Shown here one piece after another: positions 1-12,360 of a DNA stretch of 64,000 nt. Origin of the DNA: Emydura subglobosa (taxonomy: Eukaryota > Chordata > Testudines > Chelidae); assembly GCA_007922225.1 (NCBI GenBank), contig ML679995.1:5212689-5276688 (forward strand), written 5' to 3'. The stretch's first letter is position 1; the number at the start of each line of letters is the position of its first letter. The translations under genes were made by a program, and so were the position numbers. The notes under the pieces were generated by a model. That model was not told where the DNA came from. It worked only from the letters and a program-made list of their open reading frames with translations, and did not search any database.

Positions 1-539
1 GCAGGCGGAGGAGCTGTGGCGGTAGGTTCAGAAAAGGAGGCCACACAGTTACCTGCTTTTCAGTCTAGAGGGAAATAAAATATATAAAAAAAAAACCAAA
101 CCCCTCTGCAAGGTCAGGATCAAACCAACCAAATAAATAAATAAATAGAGTGGGAGGACGCTGGTCACCTTCTCCTTAAATCCAAGTTAAATCACTCTCT
201 ACAGCCCTAATCTAGATCCATAATTGCATCGTTTCGTACAACAAGCTTGCGCGAGGTCTTAAGAAATTTATGTAGATTAAAATTCATGGGTGCCATCGTA
301 CGGATTCCATATTATTAAGATTGATTAGGACAGCTGATGCTGTGATTAAAGAAGCCAGCGTTTACTGTTGTAATTAATTAGGTATTCAGACACAACAATA
401 ACTGCAATAACAGAAAGAATGTGCTGATCTGACAGAAAACAGCAACCGATCCTGGGCATTCTGTTCGTGTTTCGCCTTACAGCTAAGGAGCCAGAGGCCC
501 CACTTGTTCTAAATTAATATGGTTTGCTAGATGCATTGT

Positions 540-1490
540 TATTTATTTACACAACAGTATGTTGTGGTCGCTTTCAGAGGCTAGCCTGCTTGAGGCCCCA
601 CTGTGCTAGGTGCTGTACAAACAGAGAGCAAATGACAGTCTCTGCCCTAAAGGGTATGTCTATACAGCCCACAGTAGCGAGCCTTGAGCCTGGGTTGACT
701 GACTCGGACTAGCGGGGCTTGCACCGCAATGCTAAAAGTGACATTGTGTCTCGGGCTGGAGCTCGGATGCTGAAGCTAGCAGGGGGGAATGGGGTTCAGA
801 GCATGGATTTTTGCATGAGCCCTGTGACTCCTAGTCTGTTGTCCTGGGTTCGGAGACTCACTGTGGCGGGCGGTTGGTGGTTGTGCAGACATATCTAAAG
901 AGTCTAAAAGACCCGGATTGACAGGTGGATGAGACACAAGCAGGCCTGGGCAGGGGGCGGGAAAGACAGGGTAACAGCCATCTCAGGATGGGTGCGGATC
1001 TTAGCCACCGGCTCAACCATTACTAGGCTGCAGTTTCCAATGTGCATCACAGAGAAGGAGAGAGTTGACAAGGGACTGGAAGAAGGACAAGGTGGGGGAT
1101 CTTTACAGGTTTGGACTGGAAGCTTTTCCCAAGTGTAAGGGGCGGCGTGGGAGACATTGCCAGCGTGGAGAAGGGAAGAATCAAGTGATCCAGGCTGACA
1201 CTCTAGGCAGAGCAATGCGGGGAATCAACCTGGCAATGAAATGGGAGGGAGGATATGTGTGGCCGCGTGAGGAAGGGCTTGGAAAGTGAGGGCTAGAAGT
1301 CTGTATTTGATGCAGTGGAAAAGCAGGGAGCTAGTGGAGGGATCTAAAGAGGGTGGGGACCCAGTCAGAGTAACAGGCGCTAGGAAGGTGATCTTAGCAG
1401 GATCTTGAATGTACTTGAGAGGAGCAAGGTTGGAGGCATCGTGGCGGAGAGGAAGAGACGACTGTAACCAAGGTACAAGATGATCTGGGC
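540..1490 (+). repeat. Ancient dispersed repeat, split by a MITE
   Basis: At 560-650 the text matches a repeat seen widely in reptile genomes (TGTGCTAGGTGCTGTACAAA, then a CTCTGCCC motif). It resumes at about 895 and runs to about 1490 with further familiar motifs (TTTGATGCAGTGGAAAAGCA; GTGGAGGGATCTAAAGAGGG). The two halves are contiguous once the element at 653-894 is removed. I cannot name the family; it is strongly decayed. Confidence 0.45.
653..894. mobile_element. hAT-like MITE nested in the older repeat
   Basis: It begins GGTATGTCTATACAG and ends TGTGCAGACATAT, an imperfect terminal inverted pair of the GTCTACAC type common in turtle MITEs. It is flanked by the direct repeat CTAAAG (647-652 and 895-900; the seven-base forms are CCTAAAG and TCTAAAG). 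The GC-rich interior contains GGGCTTGCACCGCAATG and CTCGGGCTGGAGCTCGG. It has no coding capacity. Confidence 0.6.
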
Positions 1491-1819
1491 TCAGATGAAC
1501 ATTTTGTCAGTGTGAGCAGAGAGGACCCCCACTGCGTTCTCCTGGGAAAGGTCTAAAAATGCCCTCTTATCACCAGTGTGGGTGAAGGAACTGCGAAGGG
1601 TACTGGGGTTGATATCCTTCCCCCGCCTGGTGATTCTCCCAGGCTCACATAAGCCCCCAAGAAACCCTGCTGGAGTCATATCTCCACACTCTTTTCCCCA
1701 TGCCACAGGCGGTCTTGTATAGCTGATGACCGTCGTGTCTGGGTGTTTAATCCCGCCCCTTCAGGGCTTGCCCAGCAGACGTTTTATGTTGATTTCATTC
1801 TGCCATGTGGCTTTCCTGA

Positions 1820-2180
1820 ATTCATAGACTGACAGATTCCAGGAGGGACCATTGTGCTCATCTAGTCTGACCTCCTGTATAACACAGGCCAGGGACCTTC
1901 CCCAAAACAATTCCTCGAGCAGATCTTTTAGAAAAACATCCAATCTTGATTTAAAAATTGTCAGTGATGGAGAATCCACCGTGACCCACGGGAAATTGTT
2001 CAAACGGTTAATTACCCTCACTGTCAAAAATGTATGCCTTATTTCCATTCTGAATTGGTCTAGTTTCAACTTCCAAACAATTAGAACCACAACCGATCTC
2101 AGCCCTAGTAAAAGTATAGCAACCTTGCCTATCTTCTGCCTTCTCAATGGAGATCTTGCCTCATCAGAGCTAGCTAACCG
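1820..2180 (-). mobile_element. CR1-like LINE 3' end
   Basis: On the plus strand it begins with the reverse of a CR1-type tail: CATAGACTGACAGATTCC, then GTCTGACCTCCTGTATAACA. It extends into the region that in related copies precedes the tail (AATTACCCTCACTGTCAAAA). The element is 5' truncated and non-coding. The open frames across it are shadows. Confidence 0.7.
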
Positions 2181-2559
2181 TCTCCACCTTTATCCTTTCT
2201 ACCTGGTATCACTTAATTCATGCTCTTTGCTCTAGACTGGGAACTGGAGAGCAGTACATACGGGCTCGTGGTGTGTGCTACTCTGGATGGAACATCAGGC
2301 CGTCTCAGGAATGTGAATCCATGTTGCCTTCGAGTGGCTAGAGCCCTATAGAGGGTGTGGGTGGAGATTTTCAAAAACACCTTGGGAATTTGGGAACACA
2401 GATCCCACCAAATGGTGGTTTTTAAAGCTCAAATCCCACCCGTTAGGCGGTTTTGAAAATATCCCCCATCACCTCAAATGCTACCATAGATAATGGGGTG
2501 ACTCTAGGCACCCTTGTATTCACACCTTACACACTCATGTGATAATACATGTACACAAT

Positions 2560-3475
2560 GTACCTTGGAGGGATCATCTGAAAACTAACCCCACACAGGT
2601 CAACAATATCATGGTGAAAGATAGGTAACAATGTTATATGTGAAGTTATAAATGCTCTGTCTGTAAAGTTACTGCAACACTTTTAGGACCAGATAGCCTA
2701 GCCTAGGTAAAGGGGATAAACAGGTCTGTCCTAGACGAAGGAATGGGGGTTTAACTCAATTTACATATTAGCAGTAAACAAAGCCATCAAGCTAAACCAG
2801 CAGGGGTTATCCTGGGACTGCACTCCAAAGCCAAGGAATAAACATGGCTTCTGCATGCCAGAGAGAGAGAGAGAGAGGAGATTGAATACCCAGGAGGCCT
2901 TCCTGACTTTTAGGACAAAGACAATTCCTTGGGAATATAAGGGTAAGAGGGAGACTTCATCTTTATCCTACACATTCAGGAGATAAAGAAACCAATTGAT
3001 TTGATTGCTGAGATGGGTCCCGGGCCAGTAAAAAGCTGGAAGGAGATTGCGGGTGAGAGAAACCATCTTGAACAAAGACTGCATCTCGTGTTTTCACTTT
3101 CACTGCTTTATAACCATCTCCACCTCTATCCCTTTTACTTGGTACTGCTTAATTCATGCTGTTTTGTTACTAAAATGGTATTGCTTTCCTTAGAAATCCT
3201 CAGTGCTCTGTAGGTTCAGCACTGTGTGTCCTTCTAGGAAGCTGACAGCTTGGAAATTTTCACTGTCTCTGGAGAGGCAGCAAACTTAATTCTTTCTCTG
3301 TGAGGGCTCCATGACGGGGCCTGGTCCCTACAGCAGGATGATTTGGGGGTGAATTCGGTGCTGGAAGAGTACTAAAATTACTAAGCCTGAAATGAATAAC
3401 CAGGTTGTGCAAAGCCAGGGAGAGGCTTACGGTGTGGGCTGCTGGCAGACTGTGTGTGTCAGAGCTCTGGACCAA
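2560..3475 (+). repeat. LTR-like block (solo LTR?)
   Basis: The text is familiar from turtle genomes: ACATATTAGCAGTAAACAAA, a TATA-like AATATAAG at about 2935, and near the end GAAGCTGACAGCTTGG followed by GGAGAGGCAGCAAACTT. A short related piece (CTCCACCTTTATCCTTTCTA) occurs separately at about 2185-2230. I could not define terminal TG...CA or target duplications, so LTR status is an inference. It contains a (GA) run at 2858-2876. Confidence 0.35.
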
Positions 3476-4999
3476 AAATGCACAACCACAAGACACTCAG
3501 GGTTACAAGACAGATGGCGACTGAACCCCTTCCTGGCATAAGTGAACCCCAAAACGTCACACATGGAGATTCTCCTTTGCCTCAGATGAGCGAGGCATGC
3601 ATTTCTAGAGGCAAAGCTCCTGGTTTCTATCCCTGCTGTCGTCCATTCAACCATAGCGTAAACAGTAATGATTGCATCTACCTGGTTCAGTAGCAATGTC
3701 TCAAAATGGCTGCTTTTGGCGGGCAGTAGGACTGAAGGGCTTATTTGAATAACTTTCCTCCTCCCCTACATATTGCCCTGGAATTTAAACACCACCCTGC
3801 CCAAAAAGGTGGCAAACAGCAACTAAGATGCAGGGCAAGAGGCCTGTGACAACATTTTCAAAAGCACCAATGTGGTCCAGGAGCATAGGTCCCATTTTCG
3901 AAAGTGATCCCTCATTTGTGCATGAGAACTAGTGAATGAAAATGACCTGCCTGGTTTCATTGTTCAGAGCGGAGTTATTAGTAACAGAGGGAAGGGATTA
4001 ATGGTAACTACCTGAGGCCAACTTCTGCTGTCCATTACACAGTATAAATCCAGAGTAATTCCACGCCTGTCACAGGCAGCCAGATGCTAGCGGTGCAACG
4101 GAGAACAGAATCTAGCCCATATCTCGGTCGATATCTCTCTGATTACATGTCCTACACTTCTGCAAGTGAAACACTGAGACCTCAGCTCTCCTTTCGGCTG
4201 GTAAGAGGCCTCGCAGGCCGAGTGCAGTCCCTGTCACTATTGTTAACCCGGAGCCGGTGAGCAGTGTGGAGCTGCTGTGACGTTGCTCACAATATCATGA
4301 CACAAAGGATTAGGTGTTTGTTCCTGCTATATGTTATGACACACTGCCATGTTCAATGGTGCTGTGAACTGAGACTCTGAAAGGCCAAAGGGCAGGCATA
4401 TAAACTAACACACATCCCCAAATGAACTGAGATTAGTGTCAAAGGAAGGGAAATATTTGTTCCCTTGGACAGACTCCCTAACGGCGAGAGAACAGGGAAT
4501 TCTGGCCAGACTGGGCAGAGTCGAGAGCAAAGCAAGCTTGCCCGCCGCTGACAGATCCGCAACGGTATTGCACGGGATCCATTGCTAGGTCACCACAACG
4601 CAGCTGCAGGCACTGAGGCTGAGAACACACACTTGACAAACAGCAACGGATGCACGCATAGTGCCGAATTCCAAAACCCTCTCGAACATGGTGGGTTCAA
4701 AAGTTTGACCTGAACTTGACTGATATTGGGTTCATGTCCTCTGCCTGACCTGGAGGAGAGATGGTTAAAAAGGAGCAAGGGAGGAGAGAGGGAAAGAGAG
4801 AGGTTTTCTTTTCAGATGTGTGCTCTGCACCTACTGTGACTGTACTCTTTGAGTTTTGTTTTGATGTTTTTATTTAATAAACATGAACCCCCCAAAAAAT
4901 CCAGAGAAAAATAACGGGAAGGCAATTATATGATGTCATCTTGCCTTTATGTTTCAAAGATTGTGGACTTTTGGTGGTACACTAGAGTAGTTTAGGTGT

Positions 5000-5044
5000 G
5001 ATAGATAGAGAGAGAGATAGATAGATAGATATAAAGATAGATAG
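5000..5044. repeat. (GATA)n microsatellite
   Basis: Interrupted GATA/GAGA repeat. Related short runs follow to about 5080 (GGCTAGCTAGATAGACAG). Confidence 0.9.
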
Positions 5045-6186
5045 TGTGTATAGGAATAGCTGGCTAGCTAGATAGACAGACTGCATGATTAATGGAATTT
5101 ACATTGGGTCTGACACTCTAGACCATATGTACCGAAAGATAGTGGTTGTTTTATGTTTTGCTCTTTTCATGTAAAGGAAGCAGTGGGTCAAATTCTGCCA
5201 AAAGTTCCAACGGTATAAACCCACAATGGAGTTGTTCAGAGTTTACAGAAGAGTGACTGGGTCACAAAGTGCTATCTATGTGGTTATGTAAATAAGTAAT
5301 AATAAACGTTCCTGGACATTTTGGTGCCTGACATACTGTAAATTGGAGGCTGGTGGAAGCTGGGTAGGGAGATGCCTGTGGGGCTGTGAACCTATTTATT
5401 CTGGGAGATCTGTGTTTTTTTCTTGTGCAATCTATGGGTGTAGCTGTGGTTACAGGCCCTGCTTTAGTATTTAATTACAATTGTTGAATGTAGAAAGATG
5501 GATCCACAGGAACATAGGGCAGTGCCAATATCAGATATTTCTGAGGAGAGTGCAAGATATCTCAGAATGGACAATGATAGAATAAGCTGCTGAACATCGC
5601 AAGTTTCTTTCTAACCCCAGGCAGTTGGCTTCTATCATAAAGCATGAGGGTTTGTGTCCTTTATACATTTTTATCCTGTCAAATATAACCGTAGATGTTC
5701 TCATTATCCATATCAGTTTCTAATCCTTTTTTGAATCCTGTTAAGCTCTTGGCCTTGGTAATACCTCGTGGCAACGACTAATGTTTTGGGATTTGCACAG
5801 AGCCTGAGACAGGTGCAGAGAAGAAGTTGGAATCCATACATGCCATAGAATACAGCAATCCTACTTTGGGAATACTTGGATCCAGGATTTTTCTCTGGGG
5901 CCATCTCAAGTTGGGACAAGAAGCACAAAACCAGTAGGCTAGGATCTGACCCAGTGAGATTGATGGTGAAACTCCTGATCGACTTCAATGAGAACTGAGT
6001 TAGGCCCCGACTGATTGGTAATACGCTTCCTTTTCCATAGCAAAGAGGCCCACACAGCACAGCTGAGTCCAAAGTGTCTCCAAATCAAATTGGTTGCATG
6101 TTGCTCCTCACTATCTGGCATGGCCAGCCTGGGTATGGTTTGGGTTTCTGCAATATCTCTAGCCAAAAGCATTTTCATGTTTGAAA

Positions 6187-6475
6187 TAGGGCTGGTGGGA
6201 AAACAAAAAGGTCAGTTTCGTGAAAAATGTGGAGTGTTTTGGAACATGATTTCTTTCCCCATTGGAACGAAACTGATACCTTTTGAAATTTTTCAATAAA
6301 AAAAATCTCTTTCTCTCCTGATTTGACCAGAAATTCCATCCTGGAGCTGAGAAACGCTTCTGGATGAAAGTTTCATGGACACTGATCTGTTTTCTGTGCA
6401 ACGTTTCGGTTTTGATGTCTGAGCATTTTCGGACGCAAAATGATTTGTCAAAAAATTCCTGACCAGACCTAGCTT
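6187..6475. mobile_element. A/T-rich MITE
   Basis: It begins AGGGCTGGTGGGAAAA and ends TTCCTGACCAGACCTAG, so the ends are imperfect inverted repeats. The interior is rich in TTTTC/GAAAA words. It is one of a family with relatives near 19070, 22740, 34430, 40060, 45720, 54660 and 59400 in this window. Confidence 0.5.
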
Positions 6476-7176
6476 TTAGCTTTGGATTTTGTGAAACTTT
6501 GTTGAGTTCCAGAAAACTGATTCTCAGCCATGGGTTTTCCCAGATAAAATAATTCAAAATCTATTTCTCTAAGTAGCCAGAGGCCTGGGCTAGGCAAGCG
6601 GTAAAGATTCTGGTTTGAAAGGAATTCTTGTCCTGTCAATAATAATAATAAAACCCCGCCGTGAGGCAGTTCTTCCAGAGTTGATCACAGGTCCTGATCC
6701 TGCAAACTTTCCTTGTTAGTACAATTGGACTAACGTAGGTAATGGTGGTAGGATTGGATGCCTTAGCATTAATAATTCAATAGGTCTAATTCAATCACTG
6801 GTCAAATTGCTGAAGTTAAACGAGGTTGAATTTCACCCAGTACTACCAAGAATAACTAAAAGCGAGTGGCACTGACTACCTTAATTCTTAGGTGTTTGTA
6901 CAAACATTTCCTTTGCCTGGATTCACACACCTTGAGATTCAGTTTGACTAAGCCACAAAACTTACACAAAATTGGATGGATGCCACCAACTTTTACCTAG
7001 TCTCATGTCAAAACTGTTACCGAGTCTGGAAAACCGTCAGGCTTGGGCTGAGATGGGAGCTGGCAACTAGTTCTGGAGTCAGACCGATTTCATGCACTTG
7101 CATAGAAAAAGATTTCCACTGCTCCAAACACTACAGTGGCGGGACCATATAAATACACAGACTAGCTAAAACGAGC

Positions 7177-7196
7177 AGATAGATAGATAGATAGAT
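7177..7196. repeat. (GATA)n microsatellite, short
   Basis: About five tandem GATA units. Confidence 0.85.
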
Positions 7197-8631
7197 CACC
7201 TGACCTATTTCAAAATGCCATTTTGTTTATAAATGTAGCTAACTTTATTTAAGAAAGCCAAAAAACAACAACAAAAAGGACGTGTGTGAGAGAAAAACCA
7301 GAAAATGAACCGACATGAAACCCCAAAAGTTTTCATTTGTTCCAAAATGAAAACATCTTTTGGATTTTTTCAGTTCACCCACAAACTGATTATCCACTCA
7401 GCTCTGCTTTATTCATCTATGACTCCTCCATCATGCCCCCAGTACATCAGAAAAGTTCCCAGTGTGGTGAAGCTCCCCTAGTTTGAGGGAATGGCTGAAA
7501 TGAAAGGAGTGCTTTTTGCGTCATGTGTGGCAAACTCATTGGCTGAAATATCTGACTGGGTGTTCAACTTTCTCACGGGCTAGATTAATCTCTGAGTGCT
7601 CCAGGGTAAGACATTCGTTCACCAGCTGGTGGTGAGCATTAGTTAGTACAATTTATTTCAGTCGTTTTTGTATTGTGTATAAAATGGCAAGAAACGTCTT
7701 CCCAGGGTACATGCAGCTTGAGGAGGGATGGGTGGTTATTGTGAGATAACTGCATTTCCCTAGGTGCACAAGTTGGCCTCGTGAGTTGTTGCTGCATCCT
7801 TGGCAATTACAACCTAATCGGTTATATACATATAATTGCACCTAATATCCTCCATTCACTGCTGACTGCCAAAACCTGAAAAAACCACCCCTTCCAGCTG
7901 GCACCCTTTGTGTCAGTCCTAGCAAACAGGCCATATGCTGAATGCCTGTGGAAACTGGTCTAATCCCTTAATCCTAGAGGCAGTCCCTCCAGTGCAGGGC
8001 AGAGCCATATTTGTGGTGTGGTGCTGGACCTGTTCTGTGGATGCATAAAGGATTTTAGTCTCCGGGGCCGTCACATGAGTTGGGCAGGGACATGGCTAGT
8101 GGGTCTGTGATTGGCATTGATCCACCACGTGAAAAGCCTTGCGTGGGCCACTGCTACCACGCGTGGGCTGCAACATGAGATGCACAGGACAGGCTAGTTG
8201 ATGCCAATCCCATCGCGTCCCATAAAGAGAGACATCCACAGTGTCCTCCTTCCACAGTCACTCTTTTGACCATAACTGAATTTAGGGAGGAGATCCAGAA
8301 GTATGGGCAGCAAGAGACGCAGCTGATGACCTCCAGCTGAGTCAGGCTCAGCACAGCTCCTACAAGATCAGCAGGAACAAACTGCCTTTTGGAACACCTG
8401 GGAGAAATGCCACACATGCACAATGTCAGTTTCACCTTGACCTGCCGGGTGGACATATGTGCACTGGCCTGGCTTCCCAGCAAGATCTCCTGACCTTAAT
8501 AGAGAGACACCTGCTGGAGCAGGATATGGTGTCTCAGAAAGAGAGGACACATCAGATACAGTTCTCAGTACTGGACCATCTCCATAGGAGAGAAACCAAC
8601 TGGGTCTGAGAGTCGGGATGGCTTGGCTTAC

Positions 8632-8781
8632 CTGGGTAAGGGTGGATGCCATTAGCGAACACGGCTTCTGCAGCGGGCTGCCCATTAGCTTGCGGTGGGA
8701 GGCCAGTGAAACCATTCACCCCGATTGGGGACGGGATGCTAGGCACAGCCGGTGCAGTGATGCCAGGAGGTGTGCTTCCAC
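8632..8781 (-). CDS. CELF4: CELF4 exon: Pro/Gly-rich linker (150 nt)
   Basis: Last visible exon in transcript order, phase 1 to phase 1 (150 nt; skipping keeps frame). After completing a Gly codon it encodes [18 protein letters not shown], then [20 protein letters not shown], and ends in FANGIHPYP plus the first base of the next codon (GCN = Ala expected). The acceptor follows a T-rich tract and ends ttcctgcag|GTGG; the donor is CCAG|gtaagc. The next exon of the family (expected to begin near AQSP) was not found between 1 and 8631, so that intron is at least 8.6 kb. The segment is disordered linker before RRM3. Confidence 0.96.
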
Positions 8782-9539
8782 CTGCAGGAAAGAAGTAAAG
8801 AGACAAAAAAAAAAAAAACCCAGCTTTAAGATGATGAATTCTACAGGTGGTGACCACATACAAGACTTGGATACTCCAGTGATGGACACCAGAGAGACAC
8901 TTACAGATAACAAAACGAAAAAAGGTCAAAAGCATCTCACAACGCAATAGACGGTTTGCAGCACCATGGGCAAGACTGTGCAACGGGTTTCTCATCTTGG
9001 GGAGCACTTAACGAGAGAAAGGTTTTTGCTTGAGCTTGTTTAACCCCAGGAATGGGCTTTTCCTCCAGTGATCATGGCCTTTGGAAAAATCCTCAGCGGA
9101 CATCAAATGGCATAGCTCCAATGATGCTAGGGTCTGGCCTAATTTATTGGTAAATCATCAAGGCATTTCTTTCCTGACAACTGTTTGGTCTCAGAGGAGA
9201 ACTCTGAGTCCCACCTTCATAGAGCATCTCATCTCCTTTTGGTTTTAGTCTTGGGGAGGTCATCCTTCTGGTCTGACTGTATCCAAGGACTGGTTTATGG
9301 GCATGGCTATCGCATGACCTGCTTCTGAACTGGTAGGTTCTCCAATTTCAGAATACTCTGAGTAGATGGCTAGCCCAAAAAGGAAAAAATAACAGCGACA
9401 GTTTGCAGCATTGTCACAGCTCCCCCCAGGGCAGCTTTCCATCGCTGCAGTTTCACCCAAGTCTAGGCACATGCGCCTTGCAGTTTTGGCTGCATTGGGA
9501 AAGGGAGGCAGACAAATGGCTAAATTCAAGGGTGAGTCT

Positions 9540-9625
9540 AACATAGAATATTAGGGTTGGAAGGGACCTCAGGAGGTCATCTAGTCCAATCCCAACTAAC
9601 TCATCCCAGCCATGGGATGCTGTGT
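9540..9625 (-). mobile_element. CR1 3' tail
   Basis: The plus strand reads CATAGAATATTAGGGTTGGA, then GGAGGTCATCTAGTCCAATC. This is the reverse complement of the CR1 3' terminus. 5' truncated; under 100 bp remain. Confidence 0.85.
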
Positions 9626-9929
9626 ACATTAGAGAAGTGTGTGTACCAGTGTTGAACGCAGTGTGGATATGCAGCACCTATGAAAAACAAGGTCAAGACT
9701 ACTGTGATTTAACCTCATAATCTAACAGACTAAACTGCATTATTCTCATCTCTGCTTTACATCAGTGCATCTGTGTATTTGCACCAGGTTCAATGTTTCT
9801 AGTGGAGACGGGACCTAAGGCAGTCTAGGGGAGTCTAAACCTCAGTAGCCAACATCTTCCTCTACCCTCCAATGTGTAAATTATTCCAGCAGACGCCTTC
9901 CAGATTTACCGAGATTCACACCCACTTAT

Positions 9930-10095
9930 TGTGACAAGGTGTGTGAGGCGATATCTTTTACCTCTGAAGACAAGCTCCGTGCAAGCTTGGAAGCTTCTCT
10001 CTCTCATCAACAGAAGTCCAATAACAGATATTACCTTTCCCACCTTGCCTCTCTAATATCCTGGGACTGACACAGCTACAACTACATTGCATGCC
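9930..10095. repeat. Hairpin-type dispersed repeat
   Basis: Contains CATCAACAGAAGTCCAATAA and ends CCTGGGACTGACACAGCTAC. It is the same family as the repeats at 13010-13215 and 24975-25110. Family name not known to me. Confidence 0.5.
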
Positions 10096-10130
10096 CCCTT
10101 AATGCATCGTTCACAGCTCCCTTTGTATAG

Positions 10131-10260
10131 AGTCATAGATTCCAAGGTCAGAGGAACGATTAGATGATCTAGTCTGACCTCTTATAGAACACATGCCATG
10201 GAACTTCCCCACGCTAATTCCTTTTGAACTAGAGCACATGTTCTTTACAATAGATTTGAA
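10131..10260 (-). mobile_element. CR1-like 3' tail
   Basis: AGAGTCATAGATTCCAAGGT leads into GATCTAGTCTGACCTCTTAT, the reverse complement of a CR1-like 3' end. Same subfamily type as at 1820 and 25973. Confidence 0.7.
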
Positions 10261-10519
10261 TTAGGCCATTGACTCTAATGGCACATAAGAGGCTTTAACT
10301 CATGCACCATGGGGTCAGAATTGATGGGGGAAACAAGAAAAGCAACTAAGAGGCGAGGCAAGAGGGCCATCCTTAGCTTATCGCTCCTCAGACCATCTCT
10401 CCTACCTCCTTGGCATATAATCTGCACCAATGTAAACGTGCTTATGCAGCAGTAGGTGGGAATAAGCAGCTCAGACAGAGTCTAATTGAGTCTAGCGCCC
10501 TCTGCCTCACACATCACGT

Positions 10520-10790
10520 CTGAATTTATTATCATTATATTTTATTAAGGCAATGTTTAGAGGTCTCAGCTGAGGCCAGGGTCCAGTGGTGCTAGGCACT
10601 GCATAGACACACAGTAAGAGGACTCAAAGATTTTACCAAATAAATAGACAGGAGAGATGGAGGGTCAGAGGGGAAACTGAGCCATAGAGGAGTGACATGA
10701 CTTGCCCCAGGTCACGCAGCAGACAGGAACAGCAGAGTTGCAGACCAGCGCTGTAACCACTGGAGAACCCTGCCTCTGGGCAGCTGATCT
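10520..10790 (+). repeat. MIR-like SINE relic
   Basis: GTGGTGCTAGGCACTGCATA is followed by AAGTCACT-type core text in reverse sense (GTGACATGACTTGCCCCAGG, then TCACGCAGC). Old and diverged; the ends are approximate. Confidence 0.5.
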
Positions 10791-12194
10791 CCAATAATAA
10801 TACCTGGCTACGTGATAACCATTCGCCCAGCAGCGTTGGTCTGAAGGAGGCTGCTGTCATGTTCTCAGGAGACCTTAGGTACAATTCCACCACCAAAGTG
10901 ACGTGAGAGTTGGGGTTGGCTCCCTGCGTTTGACAGCGACATCCTCTATCTCATCCCTGCCAGATGGGGCTCATTACAAATATTTCTGAAGAGCAATTTT
11001 CTTTTTGATTTTGGCAGAGATGAGTTTGTCCCAAGTGGTAGGTGTTTTCAAACTATTTTCTAGGGGTAAGGGAGCCCTCACCACTAACTATCTCGCCCCG
11101 CTTCTCCTATGTCAATCTAAACTGGTTGGACACTGAGCTGTGCTAACTCCGACTATTTTTCAGGAACAAGTTTTGTTTTCTCCCTCCCTGGCTGTGTGTG
11201 TGAGAAAGTGGTTTTGTTGAAATTAATGGATTCCCTAGCCACTCACACCTATTGGGCACATACCCCTGCAGCACAGGATTTATCGTAGCTAAATAGGGCA
11301 ATTTTTGTAGGAATCTCTCCTTCTGAAAATATCCGCAAAACATGACCACACCATAAAATATTCCACAGTGGCCTGATCCAAGCTTTAAGCTTTAACTTTA
11401 AGCTTGTGCATAATTGGTTTAGTGGATCGAGGCCTTCGGAGAGCAGATATACTCGTGAACTGCTCTGTGCTGATGTGTTTCGATGTGCAAACACTCAGCT
11501 TTCTCTACATCATAGTGGATGCTATTTTAGTGCCTTCCCACTGTCCAGAACAGACACGTTGCTGCTTCCCCTTTGCTTCAGATGATGCTTTCCTGAAGAA
11601 ATTCCCTCTACGCAGTATGTGGGCCCAGAGAACAAGAGGTGACATCCTGAGGTCCAAGGGCAATATTCTTTACATACACCATCAGTCTGAAGGTCACAGA
11701 GGCTAGTTAGCATTTCAGTCTCTTTTACAGATCTCTCCCCTATTTGCATAGGAAATGTGATTTGTATTACTTAACATTGCAGCGAGGATTTTTTTTTGAC
11801 GTTTATTCCCCTCAATTCTTTAATTTTCCTTTGCATAAATCCATTGGGGACAGATCTCTAGTTGCAATAAGTTGGCATGGCTCCACTGAAGTGAGTGTAA
11901 GGACACCACTTTACACCAGTTGAGGATTTGGTCCTATAATTGGAAATACCTTGCGATTATACAGATGATGTGAGAGACAAGAATCGCACATGGGACAACA
12001 AGTAGAAAGGTTGCGGGGAGGAATAAATGGCAAATACTGTACATTAGGATGATCAACGTGCAACCTGTCAATCACACATGGTCCAAGATGGAACATGGCT
12101 ATCTCGTTAACTACCATGACAGTCACATTAGCAGTACCACTGACAGACACAAAACTAGATGGAAGGGCTCATATGGCAGTAGATGGACTGATGT

Positions 12195-12360
12195 ACGTTT
12201 CTGTTTTCCCTTCCAGCCTTTGTCTGTCTTGTCTATTCAGACTGTAAGCTCTTTGGGGCAGGGACTAATGTGTCTGCACACAGCCCAGCACAATGGGACC
12301 CTGAGCTCATGTGGGACCTCTAGGTGGTACCATAATGCAAATAATAAATGATGATAATTA
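12195..12360 (-). repeat. MIR-like SINE relic
   Basis: ACTGTAAGCTCTTTGGGGCA with GGGACTAATGTGTCTGC and an A/T-rich end with AATAATAAAT. Same family as 24581 and 45905, same orientation. Confidence 0.55.

Larger units (their letters stand above)
1..8631 (-). other. CELF4: CELF4 intron downstream of the 150-nt exon (partial)
   Basis: No exon seen. It holds an (AAAT) tract near 124-147, an AT-rich single-copy-looking block at 190-440, an ancient repeat at about 540-1490 interrupted by a MITE, a CR1-like tail at 1820-2180, an LTR-like block at 2560-3475, (GATA)n at 5000-5044 and 7177-7196, and an A/T-rich MITE at 6187-6475. Stretches 3480-4990, 5050-6180, 6480-7170 and 7200-8630 show nothing I can name. 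Confidence 0.85.

Noticed and set aside
1..30. Possible acceptor-like text on the minus strand (ccgccacag followed by CTCCTCCGCC) at the window edge, possibly the next CELF4 exon
   Set aside because: The downstream bases do not begin with the expected linker codons and only about 13 bases are available.
1761..2235. Overlapping 127-128-codon frames on both strands
   Set aside because: They lie over a CR1 3' end, which is non-coding; the frames are fortuitous.
5000..5044. Tandem array examined as a CRISPR-like or regulatory array
   Set aside because: A simple GATA microsatellite in vertebrate DNA with no spacers.
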